Notes under the pieces: generated by a model
What the model was told of the DNA's origin: nothing
Seen by the model: only the letters and a program-made list of their open reading frames with translations
Database searches by the model: none
Position numbers and translations under genes: made by a program
Part shown: piece after piece, positions 31,268 through 42,989 of the stretch
Layout: the number at the start of each line of letters is the position of its first letter
Position numbering within the stretch: the first letter of the stretch is position 1
Origin: Pictodentalium vernedei
Taxonomy: Eukaryota > Mollusca > Scaphopoda > Dentaliida > Dentaliidae
Assembly (NCBI GenBank): GCA_031216915.1
Contig: JAUFNR010000012.1
Span: forward strand, 558,001-622,000
Length of the DNA stretch: 64,000 nt
Direction of reading: 5' to 3'

Positions 31268-32109
31268 GTTTGGCCCTTCAATCAGTAACATCACACTGAT
31301 ATCTGTGCTTAAAATCTCAGTTTAAATGATGCCAGACACATAATCATGAGAGAAATGGTGGATCTTAAGGATGAAAGAAAAGGATGAGAGGAAGAAACAG
31401 TGGAAGGATGTGTTCAGAGCTGTAACTTATAATTTTTATGAAAAATTATTTCATGTTCCCTAACTTCGGGGCATGGGCCTAATATTTTCATTCTTGCTAT
31501 GAAATTTCCATTGTTTGTTCAGTGTTTCCTCTCTCCCTTTCCTTAATACCCCCCCTTGCCATTCTCCCATGCTTTTGGCTTTATTTTTGTAATTATTTTA
31601 CAATGAAATTTCTTGGGAGTTTTGGCTTGGTAACAGAATGATTATTCTGTTTTTCCCCATGGTTACGTCCTCACCCTAGTGTGGTTAGGCGTTTCAGTCA
31701 TGCATCTACCATCCAATGTACTGCAGTTTCTTCTCAGGAAGCCTCTGTTTTACATCGGATAGTGTTAATATTGGTTACTGATTTCGGGCCATATTTTCAG
31801 AGCCTGGAGTCTTGTTTCCAGTTTTATTCACTTTTGTTTACATTGACAACGTTTACTTCACACAATGATCCCTTGTCATCTGTTAAGTTCTTCTCATCGC
31901 CAGATACATAATATTGTCCGTAAGTTTAACATTAATTTTTAGACATGATTTAAAATTTTTGTCCACACTTAGGCTTTTTTGGGATCCATTTGGGCTCATC
32001 ATTCCCATTGGGAACTTGGGCTCAATTTGAAAATTTTTTCGAAAATTTTTTCTTTCGAATTATTTTTCGAAATGTTTGTAATGGAGTATATTATTATCAT
32101 GTATCTTAT

Positions 32110-32514
32110 TATGTCTCCCCTTCCCAGAAGGGAGACATATTGTTCTTCTTCATTCTTCTTCTTCTTCTTCTTCTTCTTCTTCTTCTTCTTCTTCTTTGAC
32201 CTGAAGGTCAGATTTATGTGTTTTTTAAGGGAAACTTTGTCTGGGTCATAACTTTTTTGTCTTATGACCTAGACCTTAGATATTTGGCATGTGGATGTAT
32301 CACCATGAGCCGATGTGTCGCGTACCATAGTGACCTTCATGTGACTTGACCTTTGACCTGAAGGTCAGATTTATGTGCTTTTTAAGGGAAACTTTGTCTG
32401 GACCATGAACTTTTTTGTCTTATGACCTAGTCCTTAGATATTTGGTATGATTGTCAATATTATTCATGTATATATAATTTGCAGTGCATTAAATGGAAAG
32501 GAAGGGGAGACATA
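32110..32514. mobile_element. TIR element TATGTCTCCCCTTCC, first copy
   Basis: Inverted ends TATGTCTCCCCTTCC and GGAAGGGGAGACATA enclose (TTC)n and two direct copies of TTTGACCTGAAGGTCAGATT (about 32197 and 32350). Non-coding. Confidence 0.7.
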
Positions 32515-32526
32515 TGGTTTTAGTGC

Positions 32527-33138
32527 GCTCAATGGTTCTTTCTGGGTACTCCGGCTTTCTCCACCCATAAAACTGTCCGACATGAGTTCACACTGGCTGT
32601 CGAAAGTGTCATTAAACCCCAATAAATAAATAATATCATTCAGATGCGTAATGACTAATCAGATGTATTCTCATGTGCCTTTCTTTCATGTAGGCCGTAT
32701 TTCTTGCATGGTTATCTCGAAACTTATTTCAAATGCCTGTATTATATTAGGTAACAGCATGGTGGCTCAGTGGTAGACTGTTGGACTTCTATGCTAGAGG
32801 TCCTGAGTTTGATTCCAGTCCAGGACAACCCACGTTGTGTCCTTGGGCAAGGCACTTTATCCCAGTTGCCTATATGGGAGCATGATGACGTTGTGTACTA
32901 AGGCATACTGCATGTCGAGGGTGCACATGTCTTAAGCCATTGCAACCCTGCTTGAGCGGAGCTTGAACGGAGTTAGAATGTTGATGAGCTGACAGTTGCT
33001 CTTCGATGCTCGGTGCTTCTCTCCGGCTATTCCGGCTTCCTCCACCTGTAAAACTATCATGGTCACAATTAGCCATTGTGCATAAGTATGTGACCTTAAA
33101 CGCCAATAAATAATAATAATAATATATTGAGTAACTTG
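32527..33138 (+). repeat. Segmental duplication, block A second copy (SINE pair)
   Basis: Matches 26523-27132: the 3' end of one SINE (32527-32636), spacer, and a complete tRNA-headed SINE (about 32761-33125). It joins block B at both ends, which shows that blocks A and B were copied together with the 27.1-30.2 kb interval missing. Confidence 0.92.
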
Positions 33139-35436
33139 TATGCTTGTATACTCTAGTGTCTTCTGTGACAAAAACACCTTATGTCACAAAAACGCCGTAG
33201 GGGACTAATACCACCTCGGTGGTCAAATACTTGTTTTACTTAGTATTCCCAGCTTAAAGTTTCAGCTTAAAGTTCTGCTTTTCAAGTTTCTACCTTTCAT
33301 TCTCCAAACAATCTGTTATGTCATTTCTGTTTTTCATTTCGGGCAAGGTCTACTGAAGCTGTACACAGTGGTTTCAAATAATATTGGCATTAATTTAACC
33401 CTTTTCATGTTTTTTTTTTTTTTTGGGGGGGGGGGGAACACTCCAGTCACTACATGTGGAACCTTTTTTTAAACTTACGTACTCCCTACCCCCACCACCC
33501 CCACCCCCACCCCTCGGGCCAATTAGGCACTTTTTTCTTTCTTTCATCAAAAATTTTTTTTTTACAGTTTTGGTTAAAGTCTGTGGTTGAAAACGCAGAC
33601 AAACACCACCCCCCCCCCACCCCCACACTCCCCACCCCCATGGTGCCAGTTAGGGTTTTTTTTTTCTCTGCTCAAAATGCATTCTGAAGGATTTAGACTG
33701 ACCACATGGGGAAAAAAAAATGGACTCCCTAACACACCCCCACCCCCCACTCTCCAACCCCACCCCCACCTCCTCCTCACCCAGGGCCATTCATGCAATA
33801 TTTTTTCTTTGGTACAAAATGCATTTTTAGCCTGACTGTTTATAGTCAGGGCTATAGTCATGACTTTCGTCCGTCCATCTGTTGGTCCATCCATCTGTCT
33901 GCAAACAATTGGTTTCCGACTGATAACTCCAGTTTGAATTATTTGATTTCAACCAAAGTTGACATGTGTATATTTTTATACTGTACCAATGACCCAGACT
34001 TGGCTGGTGCTAACTCTAATATTGTAGGGCCAAACACAAATTTTGCCCCCCAAATCCCCAATATTTGCATCAAAATCCAAAAATTAGATGTCCTATGTGG
34101 TTCTCCATACTTTTATCCACTGCGCATGCGCAGTAGTCAAGGAAGTCCGAAATTGGAGCCAAATCCTCATTCTTTGTTTGGCCCTTCAATCAGTAACATC
34201 ACACTGATATCTGTGCTTAAAATCTCAGTTTAAATGATGCCAGACACATAATCATGAGAGAAATGGTGGATCTTAAGGATGAAAGAAAAGGATGAGAGGA
34301 AGAAACAGTGGAAGGATGTGTTCAGAGCTGTAACTTATAATTTTTATGAAAAATTATTTCATGTTCCCTAACTTCGGGGCATGGGCCTAATATTTTCATT
34401 CTTGCTATGAAATTTCCATTGTTTGTTCAGTGTTTCCTCTCTCCCTTTCCTTAATACCCCCCTTGCCATTCTCCCATGCTTTTGGCTTTATTTTTGTAAT
34501 TATTTTACAATGAAATTTCTTGGGAGTTTTGGCTTGGTAACAGAATGATTATTCTGTTTTTCCCCATGGTTACGTCCTCACCCTAGTGTGGTTAGGCGTT
34601 TCAGTCATGCATCTACCATCCAATGTACTGCAGTTTCTTCTCAGGAAGCCTCTGTTTTACATCGGATAGTGTTAATATTGGTTACTGATTTCGGGCCATA
34701 TTTTCAGAGCCTGGAGTCTTGTTTCCAGTTTTATTCACTTTTGTTTACATTGACAACGTTTACTTCACACAATGATCCCTTGTCATCTGTTAAGTTCTTC
34801 TCATCGCCAGATACATAATATTGTCCGTAAGTTTAACATTAATTTTTAGACATGATTTAAAATTTTTGTCCACACTTAGGCTTTTTTGGGATCCATTTGG
34901 GCTCATCATTCCCATTGGGAACTTGGGCTCAATTTGAAAATTTTTTCGAAAATTTTTTCTTTCGAATTATTTTTCGAAATGTTTGTAATGGAGTATATTA
35001 TTATCATGTATCTTATTATGTCTCCCCTTCCCAGAAGGGAGACATATTGTTCTTCTTCATTCTTCTTCTTCTTCTTCTTCTTCTTCTTCTTCTTCTTCTT
35101 CTTTGACCTGAAGGTCAGATTTATGTGTTTTTTAAGGGAAACTTTGTCTGGGTCATAACTTTTTTGTCTTATGACCTAGACCTTAGATATTTGGCATGTG
35201 GATGTATCACCATGAGCCGATGTGTCGCGTACCATAGTGACCTTCATGTGACTTGACCTTTGACCTGAAGGTCAGATTTATGTGCTTTTTAAGGGAAACT
35301 TTGTCTGGACCATGAACTTTTTTGTCTTATGACCTAGTCCTTAGATATTTGGTATGATTGTCAATATTATTCATGTATATATAATTTGCAGTGCATTAAA
35401 TGGAAAGGAAGGGGAGACATATGGTTTTAGTGCGCT
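33139..35436. repeat. Segmental duplication, block B second copy
   Basis: Second copy of 30232-32526. Its right edge runs on into the DIRS gag region at AGTGCGCTAAAACAG, whereas the first copy switches to SINE sequence at AGTGCGCTCAATGG. Confidence 0.93.
35017..35421. mobile_element. TIR element TATGTCTCCCCTTCC, second copy
   Basis: Same as 32110-32514, inserted in the 5' untranslated part of the DIRS element. The (TTC)n run is at 35056-35104. Confidence 0.7.
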
Positions 35437-35498
35437 AAAACAGTTTCTAGTTTTTCAAGGGTTAGTGCGAGTACGTTGACTGTTTAACTTTTTTCAAA

Positions 35499-36765
35499 AT
35501 GAAAGAAGTTTGTTCAAATTGTAATTCAAGGAGTCTTCCTCTGATTCTCATGTTCAGTGTATTAATTGTAGTCAGTGTACTTGCACTAATTCTTGCTCTG
35601 TGTGTGCCAATTGGAATGACAAACGTTGGAGATGTGTGTCACGGTATATTATTATTGCACAAGGTCACTCTAGTTTTTCAGTCTCTTTTTCAGAGGAACA
35701 AGAACAGGATGATGTTTCCGTGATTTCTTCACAAAGTGTGCCTCCATCGTCGCAGATAAATGAAGAGCTAGCGGAAAAAGTGCTCAATGAAATTCGGCAT
35801 ATGCCTAAGAGGTCCCACGTAGAATCGACAGCATTGTCGCCCACTAGCCCGCCTGGTGTAGCAATCATTCATGAAATGGTTATGAAGCCGGGTTCATCCG
35901 TTGCAGTCCAGGATGGGAGATCGGATGTTGCGAGCACTATAATATACATGGATTGTGCACACCTCGCGATGACGGATCCGAGTATAGTACGGAGGAAGCC
36001 AATTAGTCTGGTACCTAGCTCGTCCAGGTTTGCCCGGACCGCGAGCGAGAGAGCCCCTCTCTCTTACAACAACATCTGGGACCAGATGTTGTTGTACGTA
36101 ATGTTCGTCAGTTGGAGCATACGACCACCCCTCGGGACGCTCCGTCGTATAGACAGTCCGGCACGACTAGTCTATTGGCTTCCTCATACTCATGGCAGCA
36201 CACACGACCGCAACTTGGCTACGTGACTTCTGATATCCAGCCTGCTTCACCGACCAGGGATTCCATGTCGATCAAGTCACACTATCCGGTAGCCAAGGAC
36301 ACGAGGCCTTACCAGTCTGGACGTTTGCATAAAAGAAGTATGCAGGAAGTAACATCCCAGGAGCTCCCAGCGGCTAAATCACGTAAGACCGCGGCTCCAC
36401 TAGCCTCCGTGACGGACTTGCTATCACAGATAGCTGAACTCATTGCAGCATCCCAGCAGCCATCAGAAACTATATCGGAACAGGAATTGTCTGAGGAAGC
36501 TGGGTCGGTTCACTCCCCTGCTGAGTCAGAAAGGGTCGATCAAGAATCTCATATTGTCCAGTCGGATGGCGAAAGGGAATCAGCGGAGCTGGAATTTTCC
36601 ATTTCCGAACAACATAAGGTGGCCGTAGATTTCATCCGGCAACACCTTCCAGATGTTCCTCCAGACCAAAATGCTGCATTACCGGATAAGAGACTGATGT
36701 CATTGCCGGTGTCCATGTCTATTAACTCCAGTATACTGGAGACGACAATAATAGAATTAATTTAG
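35499..36765 (+). pseudogene. DIRS ORF1 (gag-like), frameshifted
   Basis: Three overlapping frames (35499-35723, 35600-36226, 36112-36765) together span the place of DIRS ORF1. The last carries an acidic Ser/Glu-rich stretch and VAVDFIRQHLPDVPPD near its end. No zinc knuckle is seen, which is usual for DIRS. Assignment rests on position before RT. At least two frame changes make it non-functional. Confidence 0.65.
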
Positions 36766-36860
36766 ACGCATTATCTTACGCAGATCACCTTACTAGAGCA
36801 TTATCATTATGTCTCAAAGGGAAAGAATTCCAGGATGTTCAAACTTCCTTAAGAGTTCTT

Positions 36861-39316
36861 TTGAAGGCTATAGCATATTCTACGTATAACTCCGCCCTAT
36901 CAGTGGCAAATCTGGAGTTAGTCAGACGTGATGCTTCCCTGGCTGCATTCACTAGAGTGGACATCAAGGTGAAAAACTCTCTTCGAGTCGCTCTGGTCTC
37001 CAGAGAGCTTCTCTTCAACGGAAAGCTTTCCATTATCTATGATCAGATTACTGAGAAAGCTTCGGATTCTCTGCTTTTTAAATCCGCTTCTAAAAAGTCA
37101 GACTCTGCAGAGAAGAGTAAGGCAGGTACTTCGGGGATGAATACATCCAAGGGAAGTTCCTATAGAGGATCTAAGAAAGCCTCTACATCTTACTATACAG
37201 ACCGTCAGAGTAGCGACTCAGGCAGGGGCCGTATACTGGCCGAGATAACAGGTCAGGCGCTCCTAGGTCGACGGGACGATGTGCGGGTCATGGAGAACAT
37301 GGTTTCTCCTTCCGCAGGCCTCGTAGGTCCAGGAGGTGATTGTTTAAACCTCTATTGTGTTCCAGTCGGCGGAAGGCTGTCGAGATTCTTAACCAATTGG
37401 TTGTCAATTACGGATGACCCATGGGTGCAAGGGGTGATTTCCAAAGGTCTAAAACTGTCCTTCAAGGAAAAACCTCCGTTAACTCGAAGTCCACGTTGGA
37501 CTCGGCTTTCGTCAAATGTTCAGAAGAGAGAATCGCTTCTATCAGAAGTTCAATCTCTTCTGGACAAGAACGCTATAGAGATCGTAGAAAACCAGGAATC
37601 TCCAGGTTTCTGCAGTCACCTGTTTCTGGTTCCAAAACCAGACGGCTCAGTTCGTCCAGTCATAGATCTGAGCTGGATAAACAAACTGATCGTGGCTCCA
37701 AAATTTTATATGGAGACCATCCGATCGGTCAGAGCGAGCATTCGAGTGAACGATTATGCTGCGAGCATAGATCTCAAAGATGCGTACTTTCACATCATGG
37801 TACATCCAGCATTCAGAAAGTATCTTCGCTTCGCTGTCCTAGGAGTCGTTTATCAGTTCCGAGTGATGTGCTTCGGTCTGAATCTAGCGCCCTGGGCATT
37901 CACTCGAATAATGAACTCAGTAATGACTCATTCATTCGTCTGTAGTAACGTCGCCCTACCTGGACGACATTCTTCAGAGGTACGGCAACGAGTTAACGCT
38001 TCAGAACGATGTTCAGAGTCTGCTTCAACTGCTCAACGTCTCGGTTTCATAGTAAATGAAAAGAAGTCGGATCTAGTGCTGTCCAAGTCATTCACCCACC
38101 TGGGAATGTGCTTCGAGACACACAACAATCTCGTTCGTGTGCCATTAACCAGAGCGAAATTAGGCAGTTGTTACGCTCGCTTTTGTCTTCACTCAGAAGT
38201 AGTAACAGAGAGAGAATTTATGAGACTGACAGGTTTGTGTGGAGCCGCAGATCTTATTCCGATGGGGCGGCTATGCACTCGTCCACTCCAGATATTTTTT
38301 TACACAGAACTGGAGTGTGAAGACTCATTCGCTCGAAACGAACATCGTCTTGTTGAATCAAGTGAAACAAGAGATTCAGACTTGGGCAGATATTCAGTGG
38401 TTAACTCAAGGAGTACCACTGCAACTGCCAGATCCGAGTTTTATGATAATGAAGGATGCGAGTCAAACAGGTTGGGGTGCAACTCTGAGCCCAATAGATT
38501 CGAAGTGCCAGGGTCTTCGGGATCTGCAGTTCCTAAACAAGCACATAAACATCAAAGAGATGATGTCAGTATGGCTTGTGCTACGTTAATGGATGAACAT
38601 TCTTCAGAATTCGCATGTTCAAATTCTGTCCGACAATTCGACAGTAGTAGCTATATTCGGAACCAGGGAGGCACTCATTCCATTCCGTTATTCAATTTAA
38701 CGGAAAGGATCCTTCTGTTTGACCTAGAGCACCAAGTTCTCCTATTGGTCCATCATGTACCGGGTCGTCTGAACGTTCTAGCAGACTCCCTTTCTCTGAA
38801 AGGTCGCATGTTGCCGTCAGAATGGACTCTCAGCAAATGAATATTCAATCAGATTTGCTACCAATGGGATCGTCCTATGATAGACTTGTTTACGATGCAT
38901 CTCAACAATCATTTGCAGACGTATGTGTCGCCATGCCCAGATCCTCGAGCGTTTACAGTAGACGTCCTCTCGATCTCTTGGGACGGAATGATAGGATACG
39001 CATATCATCCAGCTCCGTTGATTCAGCAGATATTGCTATAAAAATCAAGCAATCTCACTGCAAGATTCTGTTAGCATCTCTGTCACCCCAGAGACCATGG
39101 ATAAATCTACTCAGGTGTCTGTTGTGGGACATTCCGCGGAAGCTTCCTCCACGGGAGGACCTTCTTTTGCAGGGGAAATCGCACACACTTCATCACAACC
39201 CGCAAGGTCTCAACCTTCACGTATTTTCGTTGTGTGGTCCTTCTTGCACAGCAAGCATTTTACAGGACGAGCAGTGTACGCAATTTCTAACTGTAGGAGG
39301 ACCTCCTCTTTGCTAA
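36861..39316 (+). pseudogene. DIRS reverse transcriptase-RNase H, multiple frameshifts
   Basis: The main frame reads FLVPKPDGSVRPVIDLSWIN, ASIDLKDAYFHIMVHP and MCFGLNLAPWAFTRIM, typical DIRS RT blocks. The YLDD active site (37957-37968) is in a different frame; the main frame resumes at LGFIVNEKKSDLVL, so two nearby frame changes flank it. RNase H continues in yet another frame (38239-38589) with MIMKDASQTGWGATL and INIKEMMSVW. The main frame is regained at RNQGGTHS and ends VPGRLNVLADSLS. A further frame to about 39300 shows KIKQSHCKILL and LLRCLLWDIPRK. Confidence 0.88.
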
Positions 39317-39329
39317 ATTATGCTGATAA

Positions 39330-40272
39330 GTGGAAGGTTTTTTATAGGTAGTACAGGGATCATTCTATTGATATTTATGATCCATCCATTCCAGATATTG
39401 CTAATTTTCTGGTCTACTTGTTTGACGAGATCAAACTGCAGCCAATAACCATTAAGGGTTATAGGTCTATGCTATCGGATACCTATGCTGATCATGATAG
39501 GTTACAGATTGCATCAAATGTCTCTTTATCTAAGTTAGTGAAAAACTTTTCGATAAATAGACCTGGAACCCTTAGGTTAATTCCAATGTGGAATTTAGCT
39601 TGGGTTCTTCTGAAGCTAAAAGAAGAGCCATTTGAGCCATGTGATACAGTGGACTTCAAATTCTTATCTTATAACACAGTTTTTCTCTTAGCCTTCTCTT
39701 CTGCCAGAAGAGTTAGTGAGCTTCATGCCCTATCGGTCGATGATTCTCACTGTCGTAGTGTTGGTAATACTATTACTTTAACTACTAATGTTGGATTTTT
39801 GGCTAAGAATCAGGCTCCTAATAAGTATCCTGAACCTATTGTTATTAAGTCTCTTCTGTCTTCAGACCATCATAGGCCTTTGCTCTGCCCAGTTAGAGCC
39901 TTGCGCATTTACAAACGTAGATCTGAGTTTATCAGAAAGGGACATAAGTGTTTCTTTCTGTCTCTGCTGCCTAATAGAAAGGACATTACAGTCCATTCTG
40001 TTGCAAAGTGGATTCAATTAACTATGCTTACTGCTTATGAAAAATTATCTTCAACTCAGCAGTCTGTGCTTAAGATTTCAGCGTATGAAGTAAGAGTGCT
40101 ATCTACATCTTGGGCTTATGCTAATAGTGTTGCTATTACCGATCTGATGAAGGCTGCATATTGGTCTCAGCCTTCCATGTTCACAAATTTTTATCTTAGA
40201 AATATTGAGTCCATTTCTGGCAACCTACGTTGTTTAGGTCCGTTATCTGTTGCTCAGAATGTCGTCCACTAA
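39330..40272 (+). pseudogene. DIRS tyrosine recombinase
   Basis: A TAG at 39349-39351 cuts the N-terminal part (YADKWKVFYR). The frame then stays open from 39352 to 40272. The first catalytic Arg lies in FSSARRVSELHALS. The HxxR block reads AYEVRVLSTSWA, so the usual His is Tyr in this copy. AAYWSQPSMF and the final nucleophile Tyr in TNFYLRNI follow. Such enzymes insert circular DIRS DNA by site-specific recombination in the nucleus. The stop and the His-to-Tyr change suggest it is inactive. Confidence 0.88.
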
Positions 40273-40274
40273 AC

Positions 40275-41044
40275 AGTTGCAACTATAGTTATGCAGGCTT
40301 TCTGTTCCGGTTGTGACTCTGTCCTGCTGCCCTCTTCGTTCTGGGGTATTTGACCCAAAGCAAGGGGAAGGGGGGGTGGGGGGGGGTGGGGATGGTGTTC
40401 CATTATATCACCTGCTTTATAGTGAAAAGCAAGGGAATACCTCCTCTGGAGTCTGTAATTCCGAGTCGGTGCCGGGATGGTTTTAAAGTGTAAAGCTAAT
40501 GTCTATCTCATTTGTGTAATATTTTTAAAGTGTAGCTCAGTGTGAAGCATTTGTATCTGTCACGTGTCATACAAGCGCTAATATACAATCCCCGAACACT
40601 TTTAAATGAGTATAAAGATTCTCATTCTCTGGACTATCTTTATTTATTGGCTTTCCTTTAAAAAGATTAGTATAATGGGTTATACTGGATGTTAATAGAG
40701 ATCATTGATGTTATTGTGCTCAATTACGGAATTTTATTGTGTCTTTCTTTTTTGATACAAACAAGAAAGATACATGTAAAACCTGTTCTCCTCTTCTCCT
40801 TGAGGGGATAATTCTGTTTACATGTAATTGAGCCTATTGGATTTTCCTTTATGTCCTAGGCCCTCCAGCCTTTTTTCGATTCAGCTAAGTCTGGGTCATT
40901 GGTGCAGTATAAAAATGTTAAAAAATTTATAGTAATTTATATATTTTTTATACTTACCAATGACCCAAACGGGGATGGCCCTCCCATGAGTTGGGAACTC
41001 ATACCTCCCCGCTGATTACATGACACTTACCAGGCTCTGGTTGT
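40275..41044. other. DIRS 3' region with internal complementary region
   Basis: No ORF. Poly(G)-rich run at 40365-40395. The internal complementary region at 40882-40971 contains two opposed copies of the terminal GGGTCATTGGT. Confidence 0.7.
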
Positions 41045-41309
41045 AAGAATGAGGATTTGGCTCCAATTTCGGACTTCCTTGACTACTGTGCATGCGCAGT
41101 GGATAAAAGTATGGAGGACCACATATGACATCTAATTTTTGGATTTTGATGCAAATTTGGAGGATTGTGGGGGGGCAAAATTTTTGTTTGGCCCTAGAAT
41201 ATTAGAGTTAGCACCAGCTAAGTCTGGGTCATTGGTAAGTATAAAAAATATATAAATTACTATAAATTTTATAACTTTCCAGCTAGTAATACAGGCCAGG
41301 TTTGAATAT

Positions 41310-41363
41310 AGGTTCCACAACTCCCCCCCCTCCTCCCTCCCCACCCCCCCCCCCCACCCCCAC

Positions 41364-41415
<52 letters not shown>
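41310..41415. repeat. Poly(C) and (AC)n microsatellite
   Basis: C-rich tract at 41324-41380 followed by about 17 AC repeats. The ORFs here are low-complexity shadows. Confidence 0.9.
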
Positions 41416-41419
<4 letters not shown>

Positions 41420-41533
41420 TGTCACTTAGGCAATTATTCCCAAAATGCATTTTGAAGGATTGGGAGTTATTACATGCAAAAAAGAAAATTTACTCATATA
41501 GCCCAACATTGCTTTATGTACTATTTCTTTAAT

Positions 41534-41752
41534 CCTTTACCTAACACAAGTTGAAGCCAACAGTACAATTTATTTTTCTGAAACATCAGATTTTTTCATT
41601 TTTAACTTCTAACCATGGCTGATTAGTCCTTATTGGAACAAGTTTGTTCCATTAATAGGTCATGAGGTATGTTTTGAAGTAGAGAAATGAAAAAATATAA
41701 TTTGAAGAGCAAATTTTGTATATCACGAGTGCAGATATGGCAGATAAACAGT
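41534..41752. mobile_element. Fold-back TTAA-type MITE, decayed (copy I)
   Basis: The left end ATCCTTTACCTAACAC and the centre GGAACAAGTTTGTTCC with partial arms belong to the family. The right end is degraded before GTTAAC at 41751. Confidence 0.6.
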
Positions 41753-41839
41753 TAACAAAAAAAGGCTCCGACTATTTTCCGTCTAAGCATTGCCATTGCT
41801 GGGACAGTCGGGCTGCATGCGTGACATCACTCTAGTTAT

Positions 41840-42145
41840 TTCTTTGTTATCAAAAGTTTGTGTTCTTGTTTTAGGTTTTAGGCCTTATAATCTATGCAAT
41901 AGCGTGGGTGGTGGTGTATTTCGTCCCTTGAGAGCAAGAAGGCTTTGTAATGCTACAGCATTGCAAAGCCTTGTTGCACTCAAGGGACAAATTTCTCAAT
42001 TTTTTTAACTTGGCTAAAATATCAGAGATAAACCATTTAATTTTTATTTTATTTAAGTTTACATTGGTTATAAAAAGAGAGCATGCGGCAACCAAAAGGA
42101 CCATGTGGGAGGGCATCAGAAACAGATTTTTCATTTTTTTTTTGA
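41840..42145 (-). mobile_element. GGCTTTGCAATGC fold-back MITE (copy 1)
   Basis: The palindrome AAGGCTTTGTAATGCTACAG/CATTGCAAAGCCTTG is at 41938-41974. Flanking words GTCCCTTGAGAGCAAG, AAACCATTTAATTTTTATTT and AGAGAGCATGCGGCAACC match the copies at 44.7, 45.1 and 60.2 kb in reverse. Confidence 0.78.
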
Positions 42146-42304
42146 GATTTGATTCAAATGCAGGTAATAAAAGTGATTTGATTTCAGATTCGATTTGAAT
42201 TTTAAAAAATTGCAATTTGCAGGGCCCTAAACTTGACCACAAGTTGTTTTTTATCTATCCTAAAACATTTTTATTCAATGCTCAATATAAAGTTCACTCA
42301 TTAA

Positions 42305-42548
42305 CCCTTTACCCAACGTAACGGCCAAAACCAGCCAGCGCTATTCTCAAAAATCGCCAATTAATTTTCATTATTTTTTTCATTTTTTGTCTCAAAAACT
42401 TAGGTTATGACCCCTCGTTGGAACGAGCTCGTTGAGCTCATTCCAACGAGGGGTCATAACCTATGTTTTTGAGACAAAAAATGAAAAAAATTAGTTATTC
42501 AAGAATTATTTTTGCAAGTGTCGTCTGCTTTTCAGGTTAGGTAAAGGG
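42305..42548. mobile_element. Fold-back TTAA-type MITE (copy F), intact ends
   Basis: TTAA at 42301-42304 and 42549-42552. CCCTTTACCCAACGTAACGG at the left and GTTAGGTAAAGGG at the right. Near-perfect central hairpin (42384-42490). Length 244 bp, the same as copy E but in the opposite orientation. Confidence 0.92.
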
Positions 42549-42609
42549 TTAACAGATATGCACTCTGCTCTCTGTGATATTTTCACTTGAAATATATATA
42601 TGACCCTCA

Positions 42610-42806
42610 GATCTCGAGTTACAGAACTGAGGAACAGGGAGTTTCATATTGTACAAATGGGAGATATTTTGGCCGCATTGGGGATGGAGAAGAAGGTATT
42701 GTGAGTAGGAACAAGAAAATCAGTGTTAGTGGTAGGAAGCTCTTGGAATTCACAAATGAACATGGCTGCAACTTATTGAATATGGCTGCAAAGTATAAAG
42801 ATAAAT
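42610..42806 (+). pseudogene. LINE endonuclease fragment
   Basis: Frame words FGRIGDGEEGIVSRN and GRKLLEFTNEHGCNLLN fit the APE-type endonuclease of LINEs (N-A-R-I-G...G..LL.F...H.L...N). About 65 codons, both ends lost. A LINE C-terminal fragment on the same strand lies at 44278. Confidence 0.6.
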
Positions 42807-42989
42807 AGACCTGAGATAGGAATGATGGAAAGACGATAACTGACTAAGGAGCTTTGGAGGGAAGTTAAAGATTGAAATAGATGTCAAAGGAATTTTGAGT
42901 TAGATAGTGATCACAACCTGGGTCACCTGGGAAGCAGACTGGGGAACTTTAAAACTTAAAATCAAAACTGGAAAATGTACCAACTAGGA

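Larger units (their letters stand above)
30232..32526. repeat. Segmental duplication, block B first copy
   Basis: Matches 33139-35436 nearly base for base, differing mainly in C/T/G homopolymer lengths. It includes the right end of the TIR element, CCCCACC-rich tracts (30580-30870), a copy of the DIRS left inverted repeat (31065-31267), a (TTC)n run (32147-32196) and a CTCCCCTTCC TIR element (32110-32514). Confidence 0.93.
33974..41247 (+). mobile_element. DIRS-type tyrosine-recombinase retrotransposon
   Basis: Inverted terminal repeats of about 200 bp (33974-34174 and 41045-41247) share CCAATGACCCAGACTT, GCATCAAAATCCAAAAATTA and TCCAATTTCGGACTTCC on opposite strands. An internal region at 40882-40971 repeats the extreme ends (GTCTGGGTCATTGGT and ACTTACCAATGACCC), as the internal complementary region of DIRS elements does. 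Between them lie gag, RT/RNase H and tyrosine recombinase frames in DIRS order. No LTR, integrase or target duplication is expected or seen. All ORFs carry frameshifts or stops. Confidence 0.9.

Noticed and set aside
30486..33894. Open frames rich in Gly/Pro/His/Phe across the C-rich tracts
   Set aside because: They translate CCCCACC and poly(T) low-complexity DNA, occur on both strands, and are duplicated with the segment. No domain is visible.
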